Of a stretch of DNA of 52,778 bases, positions 44,473 to 52,778 are shown piece by piece. Source of the stretch: Streptomyces aureocirculatus (GTDB lineage: Bacteria; Actinomycetota; Actinomycetes; Streptomycetales; Streptomycetaceae). Both the position numbers and the translations under genes were made by a program. How positions within the stretch are numbered: position 1 is the first letter of the stretch; each line of letters starts with the position of its first letter. Under the pieces are notes generated by a model, which made no database searches, was not told where the DNA came from, and saw nothing but the letters and a program-made list of their open reading frames with translations. Location: assembly GCF_000720475.1 (NCBI RefSeq), contig NZ_JOAP01000064.1, forward strand, positions 1 to 52,778. The letters run 5' to 3'.

Positions 44473-45816
44473 CTAGGCGGCCGGGCGCCCCATCGCCCGG
44501 TAGACCCACCCGGCGGCACGCCACCGCTCCGGGTCGAGGGCGTTGCGGCCGTCCAGGATGACCCGGCGGCCGACCGCCCCGCCGAGGACCTCGGGGTCGA
44601 GCTCGCGGAACTCGCGCCACTCCGTGAGGTGCAGCACGACGTCGGCGCCGCGCACGGCCTCCTCGGCGGTGTCGGCGTACCCGAGGGTCGGGAAGAGGCG
44701 GCGGGCGTTGGCCATGCCCTTGGGGTCGTAGACGGTGACCTGGCCGCCTTGGAGGTGGATCTGTCCTGCCACGTTGAGGGCGGGTGAGTCGCGCACGTCG
44801 TCGGAGTCGGGCTTGAACGCGGCGCCGAGCACCGCGACCCGCTTGCCGAGGAACGAGTCGCCGCCGACGGCCTCGCGGGCCAGCTCCACCATGTGTCCGC
44901 GGCGCCGCATGTTGATCGAGTCGACCTCGCGCAGGAAGGTCAGGGCCTGGTCGGCGCCCAGCTCACCGGCGCGGGCCATGAAGGCGCGGATGTCCTTGGG
45001 CAGGCAGCCGCCGCCGAAGCCGATGCCGGCGCGCAGGAACTTGGCGCCGATGCGGTCGTCGTACCCGAGCGCCTCAGCCAGCTTCACCACGTCGCCGCCC
45101 GCGGCCTCGCAAACCTCGGCCATGGCGTTGATGAAGGAGATCTTCGTGGCCAGGAAGGAGTTCGCGGACGTCTTGACCAGTTCGGCGGTCGGGAAGTCGG
45201 TGACGACGAAGGGCGAGCCCTCGGCGACCGGGGTCGCGTACACCTCGCGCAGCACCTTCTCTGCGTGCTCGCTGCGCACACCGACCACGATCCGGTCGGG
45301 GTGCAGGGTGTCCTTGACGGCGAAGCCCTCGCGCAGGAACTCCGGGTTCCAGGCCAGCTCGACCGCGTCCCCCGCGGGCGCGAGCTCCGCGATCCTGGCG
45401 GCGATCCGGTCGGCGCTGCCCACCGGCACCGTCGACTTGCCGACCACCAGGGCGGGTCCGGTGAGGTGGACGGCGAGGGACTCCATGGCGGCGTCGACGT
45501 AACTCATGTCGCAGGCGTACTCGCCGTGCTTCTGCGGGGTGTTCACGCACACGAAGTGCACGTCCCCGAAGTCGGCCACCTCGGCGAAGTCCATGGTGAA
45601 GCGCAGCCGGCCGGTGGACCCCTCGATGCCCGCGACGTGCTTGCGCAGCAGCTCCGCCAGGCCCGGTTCGTACATCGGCACCTCACCGCGGCGAAGCAGC
45701 TCGACCTTCTCCGGCACCACGTCGAGGCCGAGGACCTCGAAGCCGAGGTCGGCCATGGCCGCTGCGTGGGTGGCGCCGAGATAACCGGTGCCGATCACGG
45801 TGATCCTGAGGGCCAT
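44473..45816 (-). CDS. UDP-glucose 6-dehydrogenase
   Basis: This 447-residue enzyme oxidises UDP-glucose to UDP-glucuronate with two NAD+, a precursor for teichuronic acids and other acidic envelope glycans. MALRITVIGTGYLGATHAAAMADLGFEV is the Rossmann start. VGKSTVPVG and WNPEFLREGFAVKDTLHPDRIVVG are family blocks. The catalytic Cys271 lies in GFGGGCLPKD. GAAFKPDSDDVRDSPALNV is the C-terminal nucleotide-binding block. A close relative such as UDP-mannosamine dehydrogenase cannot be excluded from sequence alone. GGAG lies 7 bases before the ATG. The LCP genes nearby could use a product derived from it. Confidence 0.93.
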   Translation of the reverse strand: MALRITVIGTGYLGATHAAAMADLGFEVLGLDVVPEKVELLRRGEVPMYEPGLAELLRKHVAGIEGSTGRLRFTMDFAEVADFGDVHFVCVNTPQKHGEYACDMSYVDAAMESLAVHLTGPALVVGKSTVPVGSADRIAARIAELAPAGDAVELAWNPEFLREGFAVKDTLHPDRIVVGVRSEHAEKVLREVYATPVAEGSPFVVTDFPTAELVKTSANSFLATKISFINAMAEVCEAAGGDVVKLAEALGYDDRIGAKFLRAGIGFGGGCLPKDIRAFMARAGELGADQALTFLREVDSINMRRRGHMVELAREAVGGDSFLGKRVAVLGAAFKPDSDDVRDSPALNVAGQIHLQGGQVTVYDPKGMANARRLFPTLGYADTAEEAVRGADVVLHLTEWREFRELDPEVLGGAVGRRVILDGRNALDPERWRAAGWVYRAMGRPAA

Positions 45817-45967
45817 GCGGTGCTCCAGTGCATCGGGGGTTCCCGCGCGCGTCGCCGTGCGCGGTGCCCGAGCATAGTCCGGGCGTGAGCGGGGCTTTCA
45901 CCGGGCACAACTTCCGCTGTCGGCAAGCTCACGTATCCCTTGCGTGAGCAGACCCCTAAAATTCGGG

Positions 45968-45981
45968 TTACTTAACGGTAA
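45968..45981. promoter_or_regulatory. Candidate operator palindrome upstream of acyl-CoA dehydrogenase
   Basis: TTAC (45968-45971) and GTAA (45978-45981) flank TTAACG in the only AT-rich part of this divergent gap, 36 bases before the TTG start of acyl-CoA dehydrogenase. Small palindromes of this type are typical of TetR-family fatty-acid regulators. No regulator gene is adjacent. Confidence 0.35.
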
Positions 45982-46016
45982 TTAGCGTCCTCAGCGTGCT
46001 TGGAGCGTGAGACACC

Positions 46017-47189
46017 TTGGCCGGATCGGCTGATTTCGACCTGTACCGCCCGTCCGAGGAGCACGACATGCTCCGGGACGCGATCCGCTCCCTCGCGGAG
46101 GCGAAGATCGCGCCGTTCGCCGCCGCGGTGGACGAGGAGGCCCGCTTCCCGCAGGAGGCCCTCGACGCCCTGGTCTCCTCCGACCTGCACGCGGTCCACG
46201 TCCCCGAGAGCTACGGCGGCACGGGCGCGGACGCCCTCGCGACCGTCATCGTGATCGAGGAGGTCGCCCGTGTCTGCGCGTCCTCGTCCCTCATCCCGGC
46301 CGTGAACAAGCTCGGCTCGCTGCCGGTCATCCTCTCCGGCTCCGAGGAGCTGAAGAAGAAGTACATGACGCCGCTGGCAAAGGGCGACGCCATGTTCTCG
46401 TACTGCCTCTCCGAGCCCGACGCCGGTTCGGACGCCGCGGGCATGAAGACCAGGGCGGTCCGCGAGGGCGACTCCTACGTCCTGAACGGCGTGAAGCGCT
46501 GGATCACCAACGCGGGCGTCTCGGAGTACTACACGGTGATGGCCGTCACCGACCCCGAGAAGCGCTCCAAGGGCATCTCGGCGTTCGTCGTCGAGAAGTC
46601 CGACGAGGGCGTGTCCTTCGGCGCCCCGGAGCGGAAGCTCGGCATCAAGGGCTCCCCCACCCGCGAGGTCTACCTCGACAACGTCCGCATCCCCGCCGAC
46701 CGCATGATCGGCGCGGAGGGCACGGGCTTCGCCACGGCGATGAAGACCCTGGACCACACCCGCATCACCATCGCGGCCCAGGCCCTCGGCATCGCGCAGG
46801 GCGCCCTCGACTACGCCAAGGGCTACGTCCAGGAGCGCAAGCAGTTCGGCAAGCCGATCGCCGACTTCCAGGGCGTGCAGTTCATGCTCGCGGACATGGC
46901 CATGAAGATCGAGGCGGCCCGGCAGCTCACCTATGCGGCCGCCGCGAAGTCCGAGCGCGTCTCCGCCGGAGGTGGGGAAGGGGACCTCACCTTCCAGGGC
47001 GCGGCCGCCAAGTGCTTCGCGTCGGACGTCGCCATGGAGGTCACCACGGACGCCGTGCAGCTCCTCGGCGGCTACGGCTACACCCGTGACTATCCGGTCG
47101 AGCGGATGATGCGCGATGCGAAGATCACGCAGATCTACGAGGGCACGAATCAGGTCCAGCGGATCGTGATGGCGCGGAACCTGCCGTAG
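46017..47189 (+). CDS. Acyl-CoA dehydrogenase
   Basis: This 390-residue FAD enzyme performs the first step of acyl-CoA beta-oxidation or branched-chain acyl-CoA oxidation. YCLSEPDAGSDAAGMKTRAVREGDSYVLNGVKRWITNAG is the FAD/substrate segment. GRxx-equivalent QERKQFGKPIADFQGVQFMLADMAMKIEAARQLTY follows. The catalytic base is Glu375 in QIYEGTNQVQRIVMARNLP. Chain-length preference is not evident. The gene starts with TTG: the conserved N-terminus AGSADFDLYRPSEEHDMLRDAI begins there, and GGAG lies about 13 bases before it. It is divergent from UDP-glucose dehydrogenase. Confidence 0.95.
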   Translation: MAGSADFDLYRPSEEHDMLRDAIRSLAEAKIAPFAAAVDEEARFPQEALDALVSSDLHAVHVPESYGGTGADALATVIVIEEVARVCASSSLIPAVNKLGSLPVILSGSEELKKKYMTPLAKGDAMFSYCLSEPDAGSDAAGMKTRAVREGDSYVLNGVKRWITNAGVSEYYTVMAVTDPEKRSKGISAFVVEKSDEGVSFGAPERKLGIKGSPTREVYLDNVRIPADRMIGAEGTGFATAMKTLDHTRITIAAQALGIAQGALDYAKGYVQERKQFGKPIADFQGVQFMLADMAMKIEAARQLTYAAAAKSERVSAGGGEGDLTFQGAAAKCFASDVAMEVTTDAVQLLGGYGYTRDYPVERMMRDAKITQIYEGTNQVQRIVMARNLP

Positions 47190-47196
47190 CGCGTCC

Positions 47197-47244
47197 CCCC
47201 GGCGCCGGGGCCGAACCTCGGGTTCGGCGGGCCCGGTGCCGGGG
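47197..47244. terminator. Bidirectional terminator between convergent genes
   Basis: Two arms with CCGAACC / GGTTCGG at the apex and CCCCGGCGCCGGG / CCCGGTGCCGGGG at the base enclose a TCG loop, with a small internal bulge. It fills the 73-base gap between acyl-CoA dehydrogenase and the dipeptidase gene. Confidence 0.75.
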
Positions 47245-47262
47245 CGTGGCGGGAGCGGACGG

Positions 47263-48459
47263 CTAACGGTCGAGCTGCTCCAGGGTGGCGATGGAAGGGC
47301 CGCGCCGGGACTGCAGGTCACGGGCGACGTCCTCGGCGGCGCCGAGGGCGCGTACCGCGTTCTGCCACGTCAGTTTGGCGAGGTCGGTGCGGGACCAGCC
47401 GCGGTCGAAAAGCTCGGCGATCAGGTTCGGGTAGCCCGCCACGTCGTCGAGGCCGTCCGGTGTGAACGCCGTGCCGTCGTAGTCGCCGCCGATGCCGATG
47501 TGGTCGACGCCCGCGACCTCGCGCATGTGGTCGAGGTGGTCGGCGACCGTGGCGACGGTGGCGACCGGGCGCGGCCGTGACTCCTCGAAGGCGGCGTGCA
47601 CCTTCATGGCGTCGGGGGTGGTGTCGAGGTGGTGGAAGCCGTGGGCGCGCATGTTCTCGTCGGCGGCCAGGGTCCAGTCGACCGCCGCCCGGAGGACGAA
47701 CTTCGGTACGAAGGTCGCCATGGCCACACCGCCGTTGGCGGGGAGGCGCTCCAGGACGTCGTCCGGGATGTTGCGGGGGTGGTCGCACACCGCGCGGGCG
47801 GAGGAGTGGGAGAAGATCACCGGTGCGACCGAGGTGTCCAGGGCCGCCCGCATCGTCGTCGCCGCCACGTGGGAGAGGTCCACGAGCATGCCGAGGCGGT
47901 TCATCTCCCGTACCACCTCGCGGCCGAACGGCGAGAGCCCGCCGACGCCGGGCTCGTCCGTGGCGGAGTCGGCCCAGGCGATGTTGTCGTTGTGCGTGAG
48001 CGTCATGTAGCGCACGCCGAGCGCGTACAGGGCACGCAGCGTGGCCAGGGAGTTGTTGATCGAGTGGCCGCCCTCGGCGCCCATCAGGGAGGCGATGCGG
48101 CCCTCGCCCCTGGCCGCCTCCATGTCGGCGGCGGTCAGCGCGGGGCGCAGGTCCCCGGGGTAGCGGGCCAGCAACTGCCGTACGCAGTCGATCTGTTCGA
48201 GCGTGGCGCTGACGGCGGTGTCGCCCGCCATGTCCGCGCGGACGTACACCGACCAGAACTGCGCGCCGACCCCGCCGGCCCGCAGCCGCGCGATGTCGGT
48301 GTGCAGCCGGCCCGTCTGGTCGGCGGCGATGTCGAGCAGGTCGATGTCGTACCCGGCCTTCTCGCGCAGCGCCCACGGCAGGTCGTTGTGACCGTCGACG
48401 ACGGGGAACTCGGCGAGCAGGGCGCGAGCCTGGGCCAGGGAGTCGGGCAGCTTGGTCAT
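47263..48459 (-). CDS. Membrane dipeptidase family (renal dipeptidase-like), catalytically complete
   Basis: This 398-residue zinc peptidase cleaves dipeptides. All expected metal ligands are present: H24 and D26 in [12 protein letters not shown]129 in LMGAEGG, H197 in VDLSHVAA, H218 in FSHSSAR and D326 in IGGDYDG. No signal peptide is visible, so it is probably cytosolic. ATG 48459 is chosen because the alignable N-terminus follows it and it lies 4 bases after the purE stop. The upstream 14-codon extension overlaps purE. It belongs to the purK-purE-dipeptidase operon. Its degenerate paralogue lies at 42780-43922. Confidence 0.93.
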   Translation of the reverse strand: MTKLPDSLAQARALLAEFPVVDGHNDLPWALREKAGYDIDLLDIAADQTGRLHTDIARLRAGGVGAQFWSVYVRADMAGDTAVSATLEQIDCVRQLLARYPGDLRPALTAADMEAARGEGRIASLMGAEGGHSINNSLATLRALYALGVRYMTLTHNDNIAWADSATDEPGVGGLSPFGREVVREMNRLGMLVDLSHVAATTMRAALDTSVAPVIFSHSSARAVCDHPRNIPDDVLERLPANGGVAMATFVPKFVLRAAVDWTLAADENMRAHGFHHLDTTPDAMKVHAAFEESRPRPVATVATVADHLDHMREVAGVDHIGIGGDYDGTAFTPDGLDDVAGYPNLIAELFDRGWSRTDLAKLTWQNAVRALGAAEDVARDLQSRRGPSIATLEQLDR

Positions 48460-48463
48460 GCGC

Positions 48464-49003
48464 TCACTTTCCCGAACCGAAGCCGAAACCGGAACCGGCA
48501 CCCTCGACCTTGGCGCGCAGGCGCTTGCCCTTCTCCGTCGCCTGGTCGTTCAGATCCTGCTGGAACTCCCGCATCCGGGCGGCGAGTTCCTCGTCGTGCG
48601 CGGCCAGCACGCGGACGGCGAGCAGGCCCGCGTTGCGCGCGCCGCCCACCGACACCGTGGCGACGGGCACGCCCGCGGGCATCTGCACGATGGACAGGAG
48701 GCTGTCCATGCCGTCGAGGTACTTCAGGGGTACGGGGACGCCGATCACCGGCAGCGTGGTGACCGAGGCGAGCATGCCGGGCAGATGGGCGGCGCCGCCC
48801 GCACCCGCGATGATCGCCTTCAGGCCGCGCTCCGCGGCCTGCTCGCCGTACGCGACCATCTCGCGCGGCATGCGGTGCGCGGAGACCACGTCGACCTCGT
48901 AGGGGACCTCGAACTCGTCGAGGGCCTTGGCTGCGGCCTCCATCACGGGCCAGTCGGAGTCGGATCCCATGACGATGCCGACGACGGGGGAGGTGCTGCT
49001 CAT
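48464..49003 (-). CDS. purE: 5-(carboxyamino)imidazole ribonucleotide mutase
   Basis: This 179-residue purine-biosynthesis enzyme moves the carboxylate of N5-CAIR to give [26 protein letters not shown] is the PurE signature, with the phosphate-binding [32 protein letters not shown] and [27 protein letters not shown] are further conserved blocks. The final Gly/Phe-rich residues ([12 protein letters not shown]) are an unusual short tail. Its ATG overlaps the purK stop by 4 bases (ATGA), and the dipeptidase gene starts 4 bases after its stop. Confidence 0.97.
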   Translation of the reverse strand: MSSTSPVVGIVMGSDSDWPVMEAAAKALDEFEVPYEVDVVSAHRMPREMVAYGEQAAERGLKAIIAGAGGAAHLPGMLASVTTLPVIGVPVPLKYLDGMDSLLSIVQMPAGVPVATVSVGGARNAGLLAVRVLAAHDEELAARMREFQQDLNDQATEKGKRLRAKVEGAGSGFGFGSGK

Positions 49004-50166
49004 TCGGTGATCGTCCCTTTGAGGTAGCCGGCCGCGTGACGGGCGCGCTCAAGCACGTCGTCGAGATCGTCGCCGTAGGTGTTGACGTGGCCGACCTTGC
49101 GTCCGGGCTTCACGTCCTTGCCGTACATGTGGATCTTGAGCTGCGGGTCGCGTGCCATGCAGTGCAGGTACGCGGCGTACATGTCGGGGTAGTCGCCGCC
49201 CAGGACGTTGGCCATGACCGTCCACTTCGCCCGCGGGCGCGGGTCGCCGAGCGGCAGGTCGAGGACGGCGCGGACGTGGTTGGCGAACTGGGAGGTGACC
49301 GCGCCGTCCTGGCTCCAGTGGCCGGAATTGTGCGGTCGCATGGCGAGCTCGTTGACCAGGACCCGGCCGTCGGCGGTCTCGAAAAGCTCGACGGCGAGGT
49401 GCCCGACGACGTCCAGTTCCCTGGCCACGCGCAGCGCGAGGTCCTGGGCGTGCCCCGCGAGGCCCTCGGAGAGGCCGGGCGCGGGCGCGATCACCGTGTC
49501 GCAGACGCCGTCGACCTGGCGGGACTCCACGACCGGGTACGCCACGGCCTGCCCGTGCGGGGAGCGGACGACGTTCGCCGCGAGCTCCCGCACGAAGGGG
49601 ACCTTCTCCTCGGCGAGGACCGGCACGCCCGCGCGGAACGGCTCGGCGGCCTCGGCCGCGGAGCGCACGACCCACACGCCCTTGCCGTCGTACCCGCCGC
49701 GCACGGTCTTGAGGACGACAGGGAAGCCGTCACCCTCCGTATCGCCTTCGGCTGCGGCACCCTCGGCCGCGAAGGCGGCCACGTCGGCCGGGTCCCGCAC
49801 GATCCGATGGCGGGGGCAGGGCACCCCGAGCGCGTCGAGCTTCGCGCGCATCACGCCCTTGTCCTGGGCGTGCACCAACGCGTCGGGCCCCGGGCGCACG
49901 GGAATGCCGTCCGCCTCCAGGGCCCGCAGATGCTCGGTGGGTACATGTTCGTGATCGAAGGTGATCACGTCGCAGCCCCGCGCGAAGTCACGCAGCGTGT
50001 CCAGGTCGCGATAGTCGCCGATGACGACGTCGCTGACGACCTGCGCCGCGGAATCCTGCGGGGTGTCACTGAGGAGCTTGAACCTGATGCCGAGCGGGAT
50101 GCCCGCCTCGTGTGTCATACGAGCGAGCTGCCCCCCGCCGACCATGCCGACTACCGGGAACGTCAC
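49000..50166 (-). CDS. purK: 5-(carboxyamino)imidazole ribonucleotide synthase
   Basis: This 388-residue ATP-grasp enzyme carboxylates AIR with bicarbonate to N5-CAIR, the substrate of Pur[27 protein letters not shown] is the PurK start. [20 protein letters not shown] is the ATP-grasp Lys/Gly loop. [30 protein letters not shown] contains the metal-binding Glu and Asn. I chose GTG 50166: a TACCCT -10 box at 50173-50178 (minus strand) would place +1 exactly at this G, a leaderless start with no ribosome site. In-frame sequence further upstream is low-complexity and unlikely to be translated. Confidence 0.96.
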   Translation of the reverse strand: MTFPVVGMVGGGQLARMTHEAGIPLGIRFKLLSDTPQDSAAQVVSDVVIGDYRDLDTLRDFARGCDVITFDHEHVPTEHLRALEADGIPVRPGPDALVHAQDKGVMRAKLDALGVPCPRHRIVRDPADVAAFAAEGAAAEGDTEGDGFPVVLKTVRGGYDGKGVWVVRSAAEAAEPFRAGVPVLAEEKVPFVRELAANVVRSPHGQAVAYPVVESRQVDGVCDTVIAPAPGLSEGLAGHAQDLALRVARELDVVGHLAVELFETADGRVLVNELAMRPHNSGHWSQDGAVTSQFANHVRAVLDLPLGDPRPRAKWTVMANVLGGDYPDMYAAYLHCMARDPQLKIHMYGKDVKPGRKVGHVNTYGDDLDDVLERARHAAGYLKGTITE

Positions 50167-50472
50167 ACCCACAGGGTATCGGCCATTCGGTACGGACCCC
50201 ATTCCCCACCCCGATCCCCCGCCCCGCCGCCGCCCCGGCCCCGGCGCGGGCGGGGCCGGGCCGTGCACCGGTGTCACAGGGGTGCCACGGAGTTCCCGGC
50301 GCCCACGAGCGCCCACGGGGACCGCTGGTTAGCATGGCTGGGTTGACGCGAGCGAAACGACGGATCCCGGGCAGCTACCGATTCACATCGATTCACCACA
50401 CACCGCTCGATATCGATCATCGATCCCGTCGACGGGACCATACGAAATCGACGGGGGCTGGGGCGATCAAAC
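50167..50472. other. Divergent intergenic region between purK and the GtrA gene
   Basis: The left part carries the purK -10 box. The right part (50378-50430) is AT-richer, with a repeated CGATTCAC (50379 and 50389) and an ATCGAT-rich block around 50408-50423. These may be promoter or operator sequences for the GtrA gene. No credible ORF occurs. Open frames on both strands here are Pro/Arg/Gly-rich artefacts. Confidence 0.45.
50173..50178 (-). promoter_or_regulatory. Predicted -10 box for leaderless purK mRNA
   Basis: TACCCT on the minus strand ends 7 bases before the GTG at 50166, so +1 would coincide with the start codon. No ribosome site is visible. The -35 region is weak. Confidence 0.5.
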
Positions 50473-51069
50473 ATGACGGAACGCGGCGCACTGAGGGTGC
50501 GATTCGACCAAGTCGCGCGCGAAGTAGCCAAGTTCGGGGCCGTGGGGGCGGTCGGGACGCTGGTGAACTTCGCCGTGTTCAACCTGGTCCGCCACGTCAC
50601 GGACCTGCCGGTGGTGCGGGCCAGCGTCATCGCCACGGCGGTCGCCATCTGCTGCAACTACCTGGGGTTCCGGTACTTCACCTACCGTGACCGCGACAAG
50701 AGCGGCCGCACCAAGGAACTCACGCTCTTCCTGCTGTTCAGCGCGGTCGGCCTGGTGATCGAGAACGGCGTTCTGTACGTGGCGACGTACGGCTTCAACT
50801 GGGACAGCCCCTTGCAGTCCAACGTCTTCAAGTTCCTCGGCATGGCCATCGCCACGCTGTTCCGCTTCTGGTCCTACCGGACCTGGGTGTTCCGCGCGCT
50901 GCCCGCACGGGAGGCCGTGGCCCATGCGGAATCGTTCCTGGACGGGAGCGCCGACGGGGGCGCCGACGGGGGCGCCGACGGCAGCGCCGACGGGGACGGC
51001 GGGGGGCGCGGCGACGGGGAGCCGGGGGGACCCGGGGAGGACTCGGTGCGTCCGCGGCGGGTGGCCTGA
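50473..51069 (+). CDS. GtrA family membrane protein
   Basis: This 198-residue protein has four predicted helices, the GtrA fold: VAKFGAVGAVGTLVNFAVFNLV, VVRASVIATAVAICCNYLGFRYFTY, LTLFLLFSAVGLVIENGVLYVATY and VFKFLGMAIATLFRFWSYRTWVF. GtrA proteins are thought to help flip polyprenyl-linked sugars or assist teichoic-acid and arabinan glycosylation. The C-terminal ~50 residues are an acidic Asp/Gly tail made of 12-bp repeats (GADG, 50941-51000). No partner glycosyltransferase is adjacent. ATG 50473 follows a weak ribosome site. Confidence 0.88.
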   Translation: MTERGALRVRFDQVAREVAKFGAVGAVGTLVNFAVFNLVRHVTDLPVVRASVIATAVAICCNYLGFRYFTYRDRDKSGRTKELTLFLLFSAVGLVIENGVLYVATYGFNWDSPLQSNVFKFLGMAIATLFRFWSYRTWVFRALPAREAVAHAESFLDGSADGGADGGADGSADGDGGGRGDGEPGGPGEDSVRPRRVA

Positions 51070-51071
51070 GG

Positions 51072-51212
51072 AAGGGGCTTCGCTGAGGTCTGAGTGAGCG
51101 CCTTGGCTGGGGCCTGCGTAAGGGGCTTCGCTGAGGCCTGAGTGAGCGCCTTAGCTGAGGCCTGAGGAAGGGGCTTCGCTGAGGTCTGAGGAAGGGCCTT
51201 GGCTGGGCTGGT
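51072..51212. repeat. 48-bp tandem repeat between the GtrA and histidine kinase genes
   Basis: AAGGGGCTTCGCTGAGG begins at 51072, 51120 and 51168, an exact 48-bp period, with the third unit incomplete. TGAGTGAGCGCCTT occurs in the first two units. GCTCAG/CTGAGG variants continue to about 51265. The array fills the convergent gap. Confidence 0.9.
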
Positions 51213-51262
51213 AGGCGCCTTCGCGGAGGCTCAGCTCAGGCTCGCTGAGGCTCAGCGCAGGC

Positions 51263-52564
51263 TCAGCGCACCGTCTCCCCGTCCGCGCCTTCGTGGTCCC
51301 GGTCGCCGTCCTGGTCCCGGCCGTCCCGGTACGAGGGCGTACGCGACAGGAACAGGCCGAACACCGGGGGCTTCGCCTGGAGCATCTCCAGGCGCCCGCC
51401 GTCCGCCTCGGCCAGGTCCCTGGCCACGGCGAGGCCGATGCCCGTCGAGTTGCGGCCGGAGATGGCCCGCTCGAAGATCCGCGCGCCCAGGTCGGCGGGG
51501 ACCCCGGGGCCGCTGTCGGTGACCTCGACGACGGCCTGGTTGCCGATGACACGGGTGCGCAGGGCGACGGTGCCGCCGCCGTGCATCAGGGAGTTCTCGA
51601 TCAGCGCGGCCAGGACCTGGGCGACCGCGCCCGGTGTGCCCACGGCGTGCAGATGCCGCTTGCCGGAGCTGACGATGGCGCGGCCCGCGCTGCGGTAGGC
51701 GGGGCGCCACTCCTCCAACTGCTGCTTGATCACCTCGTCCAGGTCGAAGGTGACCGCGGAGCCGGTGCTGGGGTCGCGGGAGTTGGTGAGCAGCCGCTCG
51801 ACGACGTCCGTGAGGCGCTCGACCTGGCCGAGCGCGACCGTGGCCTCCTCCTTCACCGTGTCCAGGTCGTCGGTGAGGGTGATCTCCTCCAGTCGCATGG
51901 ACAGGGCGGTCAGCGGGGTGCGCAACTGGTGCGACGCGTCGGCGGCCAGGCGTCGCTCGGCGGTCAGCATGCGGGCGATGCGTTCGGCGCTGCCGTCGAG
52001 GACGTCGGCTACGCGGTCGAGCTCGGGGACGCCGTAGCGGCGGTGGCGGGGGCGCGGGTCGCCGGAGCCGAGGCGTTCGGCTGTCTCCGCGAGGTCGGTG
52101 AGGGGGGAGGCGAGGCGGTTGGCCTGGCGTACGGCGAGCAGGACCGCGGCGACGATCGCGAGCAGGGCGACGCCGCCGATGATCAGGAGGGTGCGGCCGA
52201 CCTCCTGGGTGACCGCGGTGCGGGGCTCCTCGACGGTGACCTTCTCGCCCTCGCCGCCGTCCCGGGTGGCGCGGATCACGTCGCCCGTGGGGCGGGTGCC
52301 CACCTCGATGACGGGGCGGCCGGGGATGTCGATACGGGCGTAGCGCTCGGTGTCGACCTGCTTGCGCAGGACGTCTCCGCTGACGCGCTCGTCGCTGAGC
52401 AGCCTGCTGTCGACGATGCCGACCAGGCGGAGCGCCTCGGAGTCCACGCGCTCCTGGGCGCTGTTGCTGATCGTGCGGGTCTCGACGATCACCAGGGAGA
52501 CGCCGAAGACGGCGATCACCACGAGGACGACGGCGAGGGTCGAGTTGATCAGGCGGCGACGCAT
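51263..52564 (-). CDS. Two-component sensor histidine kinase
   Basis: This 433-residue membrane kinase has an N-terminal helix (STLAVVLVVIAVFGVSLVIV), an extracytoplasmic sensor loop (~residues 28-123), a second helix (LLIIGGVALLAIVAAVLLAV) and a HAMP region (NRLASPLTDLAETAERLGSG). The phospho-acceptor His212 lies in ADASHQLRTPLTAL. The ATPase domain shows the N box (LIENSLMHGG), G1 (DSGPGVP) and G2 (STGIGLAVARDL). The signal is unknown. The ATG at 52564 has GGAGGG closely upstream. A response regulator would normally lie directly upstream, which here is beyond the right edge. Confidence 0.93.
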   Translation of the reverse strand: MRRRLINSTLAVVLVVIAVFGVSLVIVETRTISNSAQERVDSEALRLVGIVDSRLLSDERVSGDVLRKQVDTERYARIDIPGRPVIEVGTRPTGDVIRATRDGGEGEKVTVEEPRTAVTQEVGRTLLIIGGVALLAIVAAVLLAVRQANRLASPLTDLAETAERLGSGDPRPRHRRYGVPELDRVADVLDGSAERIARMLTAERRLAADASHQLRTPLTALSMRLEEITLTDDLDTVKEEATVALGQVERLTDVVERLLTNSRDPSTGSAVTFDLDEVIKQQLEEWRPAYRSAGRAIVSSGKRHLHAVGTPGAVAQVLAALIENSLMHGGGTVALRTRVIGNQAVVEVTDSGPGVPADLGARIFERAISGRNSTGIGLAVARDLAEADGGRLEMLQAKPPVFGLFLSRTPSYRDGRDQDGDRDHEGADGETVR

Positions 52565-52778
52565 AAGCCCTCCGGCCGGGCTGGGTGACGGACCTGACCA
52601 GTGTGCCCCTACGCCGGGGGCACCCTGGACCAGGCCGCCGCCCCGCCCCGGGGGCGGCACCGTCCCGCCCCTGCGCGGCGGAATCCCCCACCCACCCGCC
52701 CGTGCTGCCGGCACCGGGGGCACCCGGCACGAACCCAACAACCGTCCTGCCGCTCCGCGGCCGGTTCCCCCACCCACC
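52565..52778. other. Right-edge stretch upstream of the kinase
   Basis: The 214 bases to the edge are Pro/Gly-coding GC-rich sequence with no credible ORF. Several C-rich runs (CCCCCACCCACC at both 52685 and the extreme end) are present. If a response-regulator gene precedes the kinase it is at least this far away. Confidence 0.4.

Noticed and set aside
49036..50346. A 436-residue ORF antisense to purK
   Set aside because: Codon-bias shadow of purK. The protein has no recognisable fold and is dominated by Val, Asp, Gly and Arg.
52565..52777. An N-terminal extension of the histidine kinase to the window edge
   Set aside because: The extension is Pro/Gly-rich without domain character. MRRRLINSTL with a GGAGGG site directly before the first helix is the natural start.

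Overview
The window looks like a chromosomal core segment of a Streptomyces or a very close relative. It is GC-rich throughout, with G/C in nearly every third codon position. It encodes WhiB, the coenzyme F420 enzymes FbiA and FbiB, five LytR-CpsA-Psr (LCP) cell-wall ligases, a Trm112-like protein and a DUF3499 protein. From memory, the gene order resembles the S. coelicolor region around whiB (SCO3034); I could not check this by alignment. I see no prophage, insertion sequence, CRISPR array, tRNA or biosynthetic cluster.

Layout, left to right. Positions 1-345 look like the promoter and leader of a ribosomal RNA operon that reads leftward out of the window. Next come a SpoIIM-like membrane protein, an RDD membrane protein, an unknown protein, S-adenosylhomocysteine hydrolase and a fructose-type PTS permease with B-C-A domain order (to 7.6 kb). 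A leftward block from 13.7 to 7.8 kb carries manB (phosphomannomutase), a Trm112-like protein, an SIS-domain isomerase-like protein, a Gly-Thr repeat ORF, manA and a cation diffusion facilitator. Together manB and manA feed mannose phosphates toward GDP-mannose. Then follow a lactate permease, DUF3499, a degenerate metallopeptidase-family protein, and a coupled pair made of a DUF5719 protein and a 1287-residue glycosyltransferase/membrane protein, followed by whiB.

From 23.5 to 27.0 kb, cysteine dioxygenase is followed by fbiA-fbiB for F420 maturation. From 28.3 to 46 kb lies a cell-envelope region: a sugar-nucleotide pyrophosphorylase, a peptidoglycan amidase, five LCP proteins, a family-2 glycosyltransferase and UDP-glucose dehydrogenase. 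An acyl-CoA thioesterase, a TIGR03089 protein, a VOC protein and a dipeptidase-fold pseudoenzyme are interspersed. The right end has acyl-CoA dehydrogenase, a purK-purE-dipeptidase operon, a GtrA membrane protein and a sensor histidine kinase.

The most unusual features are these. A dipeptidase paralogue has lost every metal ligand, while an intact paralogue lies 3.3 kb away. Short tandem repeats are very dense, including 22 octapeptide units in front of FbiB and a hexanucleotide array inside the manA operon. The intergenic segment between an LCP gene and a thioesterase gene has been tandemly duplicated together with both gene ends. Three genes end inside the identical 11-mer TAGGGCCTGTC. I did not find a convincing new defence or mobile system.
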